Origin: Cristatella mucedo
Lineage: Eukaryota > Bryozoa > Phylactolaemata > Cristatellidae
Direction of reading: 5' to 3'
DNA: 31,361 bases
NCBI GenBank assembly: GCA_009760855.2
Contig: WPIO01000525.1
Location: forward strand, 1-31,361
Positions 20,081 to 31,090 of this stretch are shown here, piece after piece (position 1 is the first letter of the stretch; each line of letters begins with the position of its first letter). Both the position numbers and the translations under genes were made by a program. Under the pieces are notes generated by a model that saw nothing but the letters and a program-made list of their open reading frames with translations, did not search any database and had not been told where the DNA came from.

Positions 20081-21160
20081 CTCCGTCTGTTAATCCACAA
20101 AGTCATAAAGTCCGTGCGGGTGGTACGCAGGGGAGTTTTGTATAGCCCACTCACAGCCTAGGCAGCTTTCGGTACGCGTCAGGTAGCCAAAAAAATTCGT
20201 CCCACACAGCAAAGAGAAAGTGGGAAGCAAAGCAGAGTCAGGAGAGCAGTTGAGGTAGTGAGTAGCATGGAAGTAGCAGCTCAGAAGGGCTGAAAAGAAT
20301 GAGCCATAGTCGGCAGTAGTAGAGTAGTTGTCGTTGCCTAAGAATTGTGGAAGTAAGTTCCACAGTCTAGTACCTGCAGAGCTAAAGCTCTTGTCGCCAA
20401 CGGTCTTTAAGCAGAGGAGTGGGACAGCTAATGTATTGTCCACACAGTACCTAAGGGCGCGAACAGGCTGAAACTGATGCAGCAGTTCAGCTAGGTATGA
20501 AGGAGCCGAGCCGTGGTGGGCCTTGTGGGTCAGCGTTAGAACCTTACTCTGAATCCGTTGGTCAACCAGCATCCACCTTAGCTCTTTTAGCAAAGGAGAC
20601 ACGTGCTCAATTTTCTGGGACTTTTAGACTAGCCTTGCAGCCATATTCATAGTCAGCTGCAGTGGCCTAATCGCTTTTTTGGTAGCCCAGCCACAAGGGA
20701 ATTACAATAATCAAGCCGAGACAGAACTGAAGAGCTAGTTAAATTTTTTGCAAGCCCCTCTGGAAGGCAGCTCCTAATCTTGGATAGGGATAGGACGTAA
20801 TGGCTAGCGGCAGAAGCAGTCTTCCGAATGAAGCTTTTACAATTGAGGCAGCTGTCGAAAACGACACCTACATTTCGAGCACGTAGTGATGGTATCACAA
20901 CAGCATCACCTATTAGAAGAGCAAAGCCTTTTAATCCAGCCACACGTTTAGGGTGTCCTATGAACAGTACTTGGTTATATCGTCATTAAATTTAAGGAAG
21001 TTTTCCGATATCCAGGATCGAATATCGGCAAGGCAAGCATTCAGTTTTTCAGTTGCTGCGGAAAATTCCGACGGTTGGTTGTCTACTGGCCTGTGCAATC
21101 AGGTACTTTCAGTTGGTGGGAAACTCTGCAGGTTGGCTCATCAGCATTGATGTTTGCAAT
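20081..21160 (-). mobile_element. Longer decayed L2/CR1-like element
   Basis: On the minus strand this reads through the end of the reverse transcriptase into the C-terminal region. From high to low coordinates: NADE near 21145 in place of the catalytic YADD, then SFPPTEST, LNACLADIRSWISENF, VRN-like RARNVGVVFDSCLNCKSF, SVLSRLDYCNSLVAGLPKK, and finally SPLLKELRW to GDKSFSSAGTRLWNLLP. The frame is broken by a base loss near 20968, stops near 21096 and 20635, and a shift near 20655. It shares its 3' end with the four array copies but extends further 5'. Upstream of 21160 the protein similarity fades. Confidence 0.85.
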
Positions 21161-21571
21161 TACCACATCACACCTCTTCTAGCCCACAGGACTGTATTCC
21201 CATCAAGTATGGAATTGACGTCAACATTGTTTCACTTATTTTTAGCTCCGGTCTGGTTTCAGCCTTCTTTATCAGAACTTCTCCTGTATTCGGCGAAGAA
21301 TAGCACACCTTCTTGTTCAAACTGGAATCGTTTAGTCATAACTCGCCTTAGCCTCAAAACCTTTGTTACCTATAGTTCGCACGGAATGAAAGCATGGTCA
21401 TGACTAGCGAAGATTTTCACTACCTTCTGAAACGGCTAAATTTCAAAAGAAGCTTACAATGCACTTGCTTAACTCGGCAACTGGCGAAACTTTGCAATCT
21501 GTTCGGTGTGTTCATTTCTCTGCTTGCACTCTGCCTGCTGCTTGAGGATGTTACCACAGTAATGTCATGTA
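21161..21571. other. Unassigned region, partly R2 repeat
   Basis: Contains plus-strand ORFs of 116 codons (21053-21403) and 74 codons (21394-21618) without recognisable motifs. The first overlaps the retrotransposon on the other strand and is judged a shadow. From about 21440 the sequence resembles 19140-19240 (R2). Confidence 0.4.
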
Positions 21572-21668
21572 TCCCTGCCTGTTACTCTGCAAAGTCAAAA
21601 AGACCATGTGAGTGTTAAGCAGGAGAGTTTTGCTTAGAGCACTCACAGCCTAAGCGGCTTTCGGTAAC
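21572..21668 (-). mobile_element. L2/CR1-like 3'-end fragment
   Basis: About 95 nt matching the 3' terminus of the array copies: AAAGTC, then GTGTTAAGCAGGAGAGTTTT and ACTCACAGCCTAAGCGGCTT. On the minus strand it reads ESRLGCEC..QNSPA, the same C-terminal residues. It interrupts R2, so it inserted there after R2 existed. Confidence 0.75.
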
Positions 21669-22440
21669 CAAGTGTCCTTGGCAACACTTTCTATGTAGCA
21701 TATGTAAAGTGCCTAGAATAAGATTCAGTTCTCTGAATGCTCTTCCACACAAATGTATTTTTATTGTTATTACGAATAGATGTAACCCATCTAATAAGTA
21801 CCCTGGTATCTTCCGACGTATTTCATTAATAAGCATGTTTTAAAATTGAAAAAAGATGGCTCATGACGCCATGTTAGACTGTAACCTGCAACAATTGTAA
21901 AGGAGACCGTACCTAGGGCTGTGATATCCTGGTAAGCAAGGTGTTGGATGCTCGCGACCGAGGTCGTGAGGTGGAATCTTGCGGAAGGAACACCTAGGAG
22001 GCTGATGGCAAGTCGTGGTCATATCATAACCGTTAACTCTCAGCTGCAACTATAAAAATGATTATATTACAAAGGCTAATGTTTATTTACTCATATTTTC
22101 AAAAGAGGTCAATCCCATCTGCAATATTATATTACAGCTAGCCAATAAGAAGGCTGAGTAACATCGTGTTCGGATGCTTAACACGTTTTGTGTATTTACG
22201 TTCGTACTGAAATCAGGGCGAAATTAGTGCCACAGTTTTGCAATATTTCTCAATGTTACAGGTATAATTTAACGTATAATATTGACGTTTCACTGGATCG
22301 TACTCGATATTTGATATCCAGGGTGAAAGGTAACTAGTTTATTATAAGTGTATGTTAGATGATTTCAGTAAGAAGGCAGCACATTTACTGTGGCTTCACG
22401 ATGTTAATTTGTATTTTTGGCTGTGATTGGTCATGTCCAG
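21669..22440. repeat. Dispersed repeat R2, copy 2
   Basis: Continues the R2 match (see 19132-19660), best between 22180 and 22430. A stretch of about 220 nt (21840-22060) has no counterpart in copy 1. It contains the near-perfect inverted repeat CTCGCGACC/GGTCGTGAG at 21951-21970 and may be a separate small insertion. No gene seen. Confidence 0.6.
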
Positions 22441-22564
22441 GGGTCAGAGGCTAATTCCTGCCAAACAAGCCATACTCCGGCCATGCTGCCGCTCGCCATG
22501 CTGCTGAACTATGATAAGACAAGTGGCCATCAGCTTAGACCACTTTGTAACATCGCATGCGTAA

Positions 22565-23050
22565 GCAACCGTCAAAGGGCGTTCGGCTGAGCGGATATTT
22601 TCAATTATCGGCAAAGGAGGTACACACGTTCTTCTTGGCACCACCTAAGTAGACGGTCGCAATAAAATCGCGAGCTTAATCTCGCAGATAGGACGCATCA
22701 ATACTCGTTTAAGGTGGTTAAAAAGCCAATGGTAAGTGATAGGCAGTACATCACCTTTCAAAAACTAAACGTGCATCGCGCTTTTACTTTCGTAGTGATA
22801 CAAGAAACTAGATATTAGGTGGAAATGGTTAATCACCCCCCCTTTTGATTCTACATAATTTATTACTTGCTAATGCAAAGCTCAAATATAACTACACAGT
22901 CGGCTTTCCTAAGTTTAGTGTTATTCGGCCTGCGTGTAATATTAGATAATTATTTAACTTTCGGGCTTGCACTTTCAACTACGGCGTTTAATAGCCAAAA
23001 AGAATGTTTCTCCTCGGGTAATCGAGGGACCGCCAAAGCATGCTGTAAGT
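22565..23050. repeat. Mosaic module p, copy 1
   Basis: Starts around GGGCGTTCGGCTGAGCGG, includes AAAATCGCGAGCTTAATCTC and GCTAATGCAAAGCTCAAATA, and ends after GAGGGACCGCCAAAGCA. Related copies are at 24519, 25713, 26961 (partial) and 30536. Small ORFs within are not kept between copies. The upstream stretch 22441-22564 shows nothing recognisable. Confidence 0.8.
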
Positions 23051-23084
23051 AGTTATAACACACAACAACATGCAGTAACTAACA

Positions 23085-23654
23085 TTGCAATCAAACAGTC
23101 GGTACTTGAAACCGCACGCCCAAAAATGTTTATCCCAGTGGTGTTATCATAGGTTGAATGCATCTAGGAAAATTGGAAGTGAACAATTTCGAGCTACTCT
23201 TAGTAGGTGTTCTAGGCTGGTTGCGAATTGGCTTGAACTGGTGTAAATATGCCGCACTACATTTACGTTTGATTCAGGGCAAACAATCTGTGGTTGTTTG
23301 GCATTTGAAAACGCATGCTTGTTTTGAATCACCTGGTGAATAATAGACAAGCATTGAACCCTGTATTTTGTTAGTTTACTAGCCAACGCTAAAAACTGCA
23401 TGAGGGTTGACGTACCTGGCCTATACACTTGCCGGACATTTAGCGGAGTGGTTTTGTTTGTACGGACTTGAACGTCTCGACAGCTGCAACTTCGCAGCTA
23501 CTGGCAAGGAAATGGCACCGGTTGCACGTGGGAACCATTAATGACCATAACAACGAAATAATTCCCTTAATCTATCGAATAAACCTTTCCATCCCCCAAA
23601 GCTAATCCAATAAATGAATTCATATTATTGTCGAGTCGTTTAGCCTGCCTGGGT
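23085..23654. repeat. Mosaic module r, copy 1
   Basis: Matches 29169-29745 throughout: ATCAAACAGTCGGTACTTGAAA, GTAGGTGTTCTAGGCTGGTT, TTTTGAATCACCTGGT, and the later AATGACCATAACAACGAAA block. Both strands are open in short pieces (23147-23428 minus, 23158-23343 plus), but stops and indels in the second copy break them. Treated as non-coding. Confidence 0.8.
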
Positions 23655-24518
23655 GTTGTGATGTCAATCAAACGAAGTATATCCAGTGAATACAATTGCT
23701 GTAGTGACAACATCTTATTTTAATTTTGCCTTGAGAAGTACACCTGTAAGAAACGTCAAAACAAAGTAATCATTTTTGCATCGCTTTATTAACCTGTGCG
23801 TCGTCGTAAAGGGAACGTTTTATTTGAAGAATACTTCCTGCCGACGCACACCGCGCGCAGTACGCACACTTAGGCTTTGCAAGAAATGGAACGACCAAAT
23901 GGCATTAAGTATAACAGCCTGTTACGTACAGTTGATCTTTTATTTCTTAAATATGTGCTGATATTACGTGATTTTCAGCAACAATAGTGAAGCTTCTTTT
24001 TTTACCGATTATATTGAACTAGTCATTTGTTTTATTTTGGCTGTAAAAAAAAGTTTAATTTACGTTGATGCTGGATAGATGCAAAATATTTAAGCGACAG
24101 GCAAAATGCATTGCTGATTTTGTTCAGCTTGCTAATTAATGAAAGCCGGCGTTTTCATCATGATTTCACTTTTAATATGCCGTAAAAGCGTAATGGGTTT
24201 GGGCGTCTATCTGTCTAATAGCTTCCGAGTAGATGTTTTAGGCTGGCTAAAATCCGTCGTAGCTTTAAGTATAAATTCTGCGTGGTAGTACCATTTGATC
24301 CAAGGGACAAGAGCCTTCCTTCGTGCGGATTTTTAAAATCTTGTGTTTTGTGTGGTAGTACCGTTCGATCCTCGGGACGAACGATTTTTTTATACGGATT
24401 TTTATAATCTTGTCTTTTCTTGAATTTACAGATCGTTATTTTGACGGCATCGTGTGATGCTTGGTAATAGTTAATAGCAGGTTGACGAAACCTCTCAAGG
24501 CCGTCCATAAGCCGTGTC
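23655..24518. repeat. Mosaic module s, copy 1
   Basis: Begins near GTGATGTCAATCAAACGAAG and ends with AAACCTCTCAAGGCCGTCC. Matches 24931-25712 and 29746-30535. It has an internal local duplication: GTGGTAGTACC..TTGATCC..GGGAC occurs at 24283 and again at 24350, which the other copies lack. No coding signal. Confidence 0.8.
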
Positions 24519-24930
24519 AGCGACTATCGTAGGGCGTTCGGCTGAGCGAATTTTTAAATTATCGGAAATCGACGCACACAAGGTCTATCTTGGCACCAAC
24601 TAAATACAGAATAGTAATAAAATCGCGAGCTTAATCTCGCAGTTAGGAGGTTCATTACACGTTTGAGGTGGCTAAAAGGGAATGGTAAGTGACAGGTGGT
24701 ACATCACCCTCCAAAAACGGAAAGTGTGTCACTGTTTTACTTTAGTAGTGATACAAGAACCTAGATATTGGGTGTTAACGGTTAGTCACACTAATTGATT
24801 CTAAATAATTAAATACTTGCTAATGCAAAGCTAAAATATGATTACACAGACGGCTTTACTAAGTTTAGTGTTATTCGGCCAGCATGTAATGTTAGAAATT
24901 TCGGCCTTGCACTTTCAACTGCGGTTGTAA
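24519..24930. repeat. Mosaic module p, copy 2 (3' truncated)
   Basis: Follows s as the p copy at 30536 does. It stops at CTTTCAACTGCGG and passes directly into s at 24931, so the end of p and all of r are missing, consistent with one deletion from a p-r-s arrangement. Confidence 0.8.
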
Positions 24931-25712
24931 TGTCATTTAATCGAAGTATTTCAAGTGAAAATAATTGTTGTAGTGACAGCAGCTTAATATAATTTTGCCT
25001 TGTGACCTACAGCTGTAAGAAACATTAAAATAAAATAACCTTTTTTGCATTGCTTTAATATCCTGTGCGTCGTATTAAGGGGAACGTTTTATTTTAAGTA
25101 TACTTCCTGCAAACACACACCGTGTACAGATCGTACTATTAGGCCTTGCAAAAAATTGTAGGATCATATTGCTTCAAGGTTAACAAACATCATGTAACGT
25201 ACAGTTAATCTCATCTATCTTAAATATAGGCTGTCGTTATGTGATTTTCAGCAACATCAGTTAAGCTTATTGTCTCACCGGTCACATTGAGCTAAACATT
25301 TGTTTTGTTTGGCTTGTGAAAAAAGCCTAAGTAGGGTTAACTAAGGATAGATGGGAAATATTTTAATGACGCGGGAAATTCTTTGCTGATTCCGTTCTAC
25401 TTGTTAACTAATGAAAGGCTGCGTTTTCATCATGATTTCAGTTTTAATATGTCGTAAAAGCATAAAGGGTATGAACGCCCAACTTTCAAATAGCGTCTGA
25501 GCAGATATTGTAGGCTGGTTAAAATACGTCATAGTGCTAAGTAAATAAGCCGAGTGGTATTGCCGATCATAGGGACGAGAGCCTACCTTTGTACAGATTT
25601 TTAAAATCTTGTCTTTTCTTGAATTCCCTGATAAAATTTTTGGTGGTATCATCTGCAGTTTGCTAGTAGCTAAATATCAGGTGAATGAAACCTCTCACGG
25701 CCGTCCGTAAGA
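24931..25712. repeat. Mosaic module s, copy 2
   Basis: Diverged copy of 23655-24518, recognisable by AATTTTGCCTTGTGACCTAC, CATTTGTTTTGTTTGGCT and TCATCATGATTTCAGTTTTAA. The 82-codon minus ORF at 25404 is not preserved in the other copies. Confidence 0.8.
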
Positions 25713-26192
25713 TGCGTCAGCGACTGTCGTGGGGCGTTCGGCTGAACGGTTTTTCAACTATCTGCAATAGAGGCACACAAGGTTTTTCTTGGCGCCGACT
25801 AAATAGACAATAGTAATAAAACTGTGAGCTTAATCTTGCAGTAAGGACGCTTCAATTCTCGTTAGAGGTGGTTAGAGGGCAATGGGAAGTGACAAGTGGT
25901 GCATCACCCTTCAAAAATAAACGTGGGCCACGCTTTTAAGCTCGTAAAAGTGCAAGAAACTAGATGTTGGATGAAAATAGGTAATGATACTTATTTATTC
26001 TACATAATCTAATACTTGCTAATGCAAAGCTCAAATATAATTACACAGACGGCTTTACTAAGTTTGCTGTTATTCGGCCTGCTTGTACTATTAAAACGTT
26101 GGGGCTTGCACCTAAAACTTTAGCGTTTGATCTGCCATGTAGAAAATTTCTTCTCTGGCAATTGAGGGACCACCAAAGCAAGCAGTAACTAG
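25713..26192. repeat. Mosaic module p, copy 3
   Basis: Complete p with GGGCGTTCGGCTGAACGG at 25732 and GAGGGACCACCAAAGCAAGC near 26164, running into module q. Confidence 0.8.
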
Positions 26193-26960
26193 TTCGTGCT
26201 AGTTGGTTTTACTTAAATGCCCACATGCTCATGTTGAAGTTATACGGCGATCGTTTTCAGGTAGCACTTAGATTTCTAAATAACGACTGAAATTGTTATT
26301 ATAGGCAACCGTACTACTGGTAGCAGTGTTACATAATTCATGGTCCCCATCTTGTCTTAAGTATCCAGCGTAAATGCAGCATTGCTCTTTTGAAGCTGAG
26401 GTCAAGGATTGGAGCTATACGACTAGTGCAAGCGATTGGTGGTCTGTTTAGGACAGTTCATCCCACATGTACTTTTTGGATGTGAACGCAATCAATTCCA
26501 GAGGTCGTTCAGAAGCTTTAGCAAATAATTGCGTTATATGAAGAAACCGTGTGCAGGAGCACAGCTTTTGGAGCCTTGTAGTTCTCCTGTAAGCATTCAA
26601 TAAAAGTGCCATTGAATGTATCGTTTGCCTTCGCAGGAAGTTTGTAGTACACAGGTCGCTCCATTTTTACCGAGTTGAGTCACCTCGGAAAAAAATCTTG
26701 CTAAAGATTTCTCTGCAGCCTGCCGTTTTTGGTGAACTATAATTTAAATGGAGGCGACCGCACATGTCGTAGTTCGTCCATACCTACAACTAATCTGCAA
26801 CTAAACCTCGTAAATCGGTCTAATGATAGTGCCTTATTTAGATGGATTTGTGATCTTCAAGATGCAGCGAAAATGCTCAAGGAGCTTACAGATCTTTATT
26901 GATTTTTACAGATCGAATAAAAGCGTATACTGGCATCCAATTTAATTTGTTTCCAGTATT
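26193..26960. repeat. Mosaic module q, copy 1
   Basis: Contains TATACGGCGATCGTTTTCAG, AACGCAATCAATTCCAGAGG and TAAACCTCGTAAATC. The second copy is 27204-27960, and a short start recurs at 30991. Multiple stops in all frames and indels between copies argue against coding. Confidence 0.8.
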
Positions 26961-27960
26961 ATTAAACAAGATTTAGGTAGAAACGGTTAATCACACTTAT
27001 TGATTGCATACAATTTAATGCTTGCTAATGCAAAGCTTAAATATGAATACACAGACGGCTTTACTAAGTATAGTGTTATTTGGCCAGCATGTAATATTAC
27101 AACTTTCGGCCTTGCACTTTCAACTACGGGGTTTGATAAGCCAAAAAGAATGTTTCTTTTCGGGCAAATTGAGGGACTGCCAAAGCATGCAATAACTATT
27201 TCGTCCTTGTTGGTTTCACTTAAACCCATACAGGCTCTTGTTGAGTTTAGTTATACGGCGATCGTTTTCAGGTAGCACTTACTTCTCTAAATAGTGACTG
27301 AAATCGCTAGAAAAGGCAACTGCACTACTGGTAACAGTGTTAGGTAATTCACTGCATCATGTCATCTTAGGTATTCAGCATGAATGCAGCATGGCTTTTT
27401 TGAAGCTGAGGTGAATGACTTGAGCTGTTAGACTAGTGCAACCTATTGGTGTTCTGTATAGGACAAGTGGCTCATTCCCACAAGTACTTTTAGGATTTGA
27501 ACGCAATCAATTCCAGAGGTCGTTCAAAAGCTTTAGCGATGAATTGCATTGAATGAAGAAAGCCGTACGCAGGAGTACTGCTTAAGGCGCATTGTAATTC
27601 ACTTGTAAGCATTCCAAAACAGTGCCATGGAATGTTTCTTTAGTCTACGCAGGAAGTTAGTAGTACACATGTTTCCTCAATTTTACTGAGTTAAGCCACC
27701 TCGATAAACTAGTTTTCTTTAAGATTTCTCTGCTGCCTGCCGTTTATGGTGAACTGCAATTTAAATTGATGCGACATCACACGTCGTAGTTCGTCCCTAT
27801 CTACAGCTGATGGGCAACTAAACCTCGTAAATCTGTCCACTGATACTGCCACTTTAAATGGCTTTGTGATCTTCAAGGTGCAGCGAAAATGCTCAAGTAT
27901 CCTACAGCCTGCTATTGATTCGCACTCATCGAGTTAAAGTGTGCACTGACGTCACGTTTC
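26961..27960. repeat. Tandem duplicate of p(3' part)+q
   Basis: Repeats roughly 25965-26960 head to tail: TGCTAATGCAAAGCT at 27020 against 26015, then TTATACGGCGATCGTTTTCAG at 27250, AACGCAATCAATTCCAGAGG near 27500 and TAAACCTCGTAAATC near 27820. Opposed short ORFs near 27000-27275 are not conserved in the other p copies. Confidence 0.8.
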
Positions 27961-28295
27961 GCTATTTTTAATAATGTTTTTTGCTCGGCTTACGATTCTT
28001 GGCAAGCTTAGAAAGTCAAAGTGTTTCTTAAGCCTGTGAGTGGAACTTGAGCTATGCTACTTGCTATTTCTCTTGCATTACCGCCGTCTAAGTAAGAACT
28101 GGTTTATTAACATCATTCGATTGGATCGACCGATCATTCACTAGCGATTTAGGTGAACATTATGCTAAGGTGACCAGTATGTCTTGTGCCTGGTACTTAC
28201 CTGTATTGAGAAATTGGCCGTGCTTTCTTTGAAGATTCGTGGATAACAAGCGTGAGCGGTTCTAGCATTGCATCGCTTTTCCTTTTATTCTGTAG
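27961..28295 (+). other. Intron upstream of LRR exon C
   Basis: No repeat module and no ORF of note. The last 40 nt become pyrimidine-rich (CATCGCTTTTCCTTTTATTC) and end TGTAG at the exon border. Weak similarity to the sequence before exon B lies only next to the acceptor. Confidence 0.5.
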
Positions 28296-28433
28296 CTGGA
28301 GGAGCTCGATATCAGTGAGAATAATCTCACAACTCTTCCTACATCCATGTGCCAGCTGCATGCACTGAAGATTCTGGAAGCTGGTAGGAATCGTCTTAAT
28401 AACCTGCCTGATGGATTGGAAGGCATGAAGTCG
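28296..28433 (+). CDS. LRR exon C (single, diverged)
   Basis: 138 nt, 46 codons, phase 0, between TCTGTAG and TCG|GTAAGC. Two LRRs: residues 1-23 begin LEELDISENNL with LPTS, and residues 24-46 begin LKILEAGRNRL with LPDGLEGMKS. It keeps the exon B hallmarks (CQLHAL at 19-24, GLEGM at 40-44) but differs at many codons and sits alone, 9.7 kb beyond the last array exon. Intron sequence after the donor (GTAAGCTCAGAAGGAAAGTTT) resembles the exon B intron. It is probably another exon of the same gene or of a neighbouring paralogue. Its retained frame and splice sites despite divergence are the best hint that this exon type is functional. Confidence 0.82.
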
Positions 28434-29168
28434 GTAAGCTCAGAAGGAAAGTTTAAACGCTTGGATTTTTAAAAGATCCAAACTATATTTCAATTTCATT
28501 TCTTCGTAACTCGTTTGGTCTCGAAGGCCAAAGCGGCGTAGTATAAACGACTGTCTTTAATAAAAAAGAATTGTTTTCGTGACGGCTCATGTCCTCTCTT
28601 TTCCTCGGTAACATACATTTGTTCAGCCAAACTAAAACGAGAAAATGACGTTGTCGCACTGCGTTCTTAAACCTTGGTCGTTAGCAAGGTTCTTTCTTAT
28701 AGCATTCCCACTTGCGACTTGGCTTGCACACACGGTAAGGTTTTGTGTAATTTACAATTAAAGCATGCAACTAGCTTTTAGGTTGAGAATTTATAACGGT
28801 TAGTCACGCTTTCGATCTATACGGTACGTTTAGGAGCTTTTACTGTTAGCAACATTTGCGTTCGTCGTTGTCTGAATGAAATGCTTGAATATGATGTCGG
28901 TCCTATATGTAAAAAGAAAAGCAGCATTATTAGGACGTGAGCAGGATAAACCATAGATTCATATGGCACGTGAGATCCTCTTTCGATCCCATTGTGCTTG
29001 TTGAAGTATTAAATAGTGCTGTTTTCAAAGAACCCCTGAATCAAATTACTTAACGTGCCGGTATAAATAGCCTGCTTACAGGCAGCTTTGGCAGCCGTTA
29101 CGGCTGTGCCGGTGTTCAGTTTGGCTGAATTAGAGGTGCTAGAAGACGCGACGGTATCGGAAATTAGT
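28434..29168 (+). other. Intron downstream of exon C
   Basis: The first 80-100 nt resemble the start of the exon B intron. The rest, to the beginning of module r, matches nothing else in the window. No D-like segment is found in the equivalent position, and no ORF stands out. A GC-richer patch at 29090-29130 (CAGCCGTTACGGCTG at 29092) contains a short inverted repeat. Confidence 0.45.
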
Positions 29169-29745
29169 TCGTGCATCGATCAAACAGTTAGTACTTGAAA
29201 TGATACGCCAAAAATTTTTTAGTCTGGTGATCTTATCGTTTTTTAAATGCATCTATGATAATCGGAAGTGAGAAAAATCGAGCTACTCCTAGTAGGTGTT
29301 CTAGGCTGGTTGCGAATTGGATGAACTGGTGTAAATATGCTGCACTACATTTAGGTTTTATTCAGGGCTAACAACCTGTGGTTATTTGGCATTCGAAAAC
29401 GAATGCTTGTTTTGAATCACCTGGTAAATAATAGACATAACTCAAACCCTGTATTTTGTTAGGTTAGCAGCCAAAGGTTGAAATTCCGTTAGAGCGTATT
29501 TACCTGACATACACACTTGCAGAACATTTAGCTGAGAGGTTTTGTGTTTACCGGCCTAATGCAAGCAACAGGCGCAACTTCGCAGCCACTGGCAAGGAAA
29601 ACTCGCGGGTTGCATCGAGAAACCATAAATGACCATAACAACGAAAGCGTTCTTTCAATCTATCGCTTAAACCTCTCTATCCCCCAAAGCTAATTGGATA
29701 AATGGAATGCTGATAATTTCAGAGACGTTTAGCCTGTCTGGCTGT
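29169..29745. repeat. Mosaic module r, copy 2
   Basis: Diverged copy of 23085-23654, including GTAGGTGTTCTAGGCTGGTT at 29292 and CCCCCAAAGCTAAT near 29681. Stops fall at different places in the two copies. Confidence 0.8.
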
Positions 29746-30535
29746 GGTAAAATTCCAACGAAGTAGTTTTAACTAAAAAAAATGGTTGTAGTGACAACAG
29801 CTTAATTTAATTTTGCCTTGCGACCTACGGCCGTAAGAAACGTTAAAATGAAATAACTCTTTTTGCATCGCTCTAATGACCTTTGCATCATCGTAAAGGG
29901 AACGTTTTATTTCAAGCATACTTTCTGCTGACACACACCATTTACAGATTGTATCGTTAGGTTTGCAAAAACTTGAAGGATAATATGACGTTAAGGTTAA
30001 CAGCATGTACCGTACAGTTGATCTTACATATATTTTTAAATATAGGCTGTCATTGTGTCGTAGTCAGCAGCGAGTCAGTAACGATTGTTTTCTCATCGAT
30101 TACATTGAACTAGACGCTTGCTTTATTGGGCTTGTGAAGAAAGGCTAATTTAAGTCGATTAGGGATAAAAAGTATTAAAGTGGCACGCGAAATTCTTCGC
30201 TGCTTTTCTTCTGCTCATTAACTAACTGAAGCCTGCGTATTTATCACGATTTCAGTTTTAGCATGCCTTAAAAGCAGCAAGCGTTCGGACGTCTAACTGT
30301 CTAATAGCGTCTTAGCAGACGTTTCAAGCTGGTCAAAATACGTCATAGCTTTAAGTTCATATGAGGGGTGGTATTTATATTCGATCCTAGGGATGAGAGC
30401 CTACGTTTTGTACGGATTTTTTTTTAAATCTTGTAGTTACTTGAATTAACAGATAAACGTTTTGCCGGCATCATCTGGTGTTTGCTATTAGCTAAGTAGC
30501 AGACGGTCGAAACCTCTCATGGCCGTCCTTAAGCC
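29746..30535. repeat. Mosaic module s, copy 3
   Basis: Copy of 23655-24518 ending AAACCTCTCATGGCCGTCC at 30510. A 77-codon minus ORF (29773-30006) is specific to this copy. Confidence 0.8.
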
Positions 30536-31090
30536 GCGTCGGCGAATGTCATAAGGCCTTCGGCTGAGCGGAATTTCAATTATCGGCAATGGAGGCACAC
30601 AAGGTTTTTCTTGGCACCACCTAAAATGACATTCATGTAATCGCGAGCTTCATCTCACAGTTAGGACGCTTTCAATACTCGTTGGAGAGGGAAGGTAAGC
30701 GACACGTGGTACGTCAGCCTAAGAAAGCTAAACGTTCGTCAAGCTTTCACTTTCGAGTGATTCAAGAGACTAGATATGGGGTGTAAATGGTTTATCACAC
30801 TTATTGATTCTACGTAATTTAATACTCGCTAATGCAAAGCTCAAACATGATTTCACCGACGGCTTTACTAAGTTCAGTGTTATTTGGCCAGCCTGTAATA
30901 TTAGAACTTTCGGGCTCACTAATTCAAGTAAGACGTTTGATTTGCCAAAATGAATATTTCTTCTCGGCTAATTGAGGTACCGCCAAAGCAAGCAGTAGCC
31001 ACTTCATCCTATTTGGTTTCAATTTAACCCACGCATTCTCTTTTCAAGTTTAGTAATACGGCGATTGTTTTCAGGTAGCACGCATTATTT
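30536..31090. repeat. Mosaic modules p (copy 4) and start of q (copy 3)
   Basis: p runs from TTCGGCTGAGCGGAATTTC through GCTAATGCAAAGCTC near 30830 to GAGGTACCGCCAAAGCAAGC near 30974. q starts near 30991 and stops being similar after TTTTCAGGTAGCACG at 31081. Confidence 0.8.

Noticed and set aside
21053-21403. 116-codon plus ORF as a gene
   Set aside because: Its first half overlaps the retrotransposon similarity on the minus strand. No start context, splice logic or family pattern supports it.
22444-24508. Several 61-97 codon ORFs in modules p, r and s
   Set aside because: Sister copies of the modules carry stops or indels at these places, so no protein is conserved.
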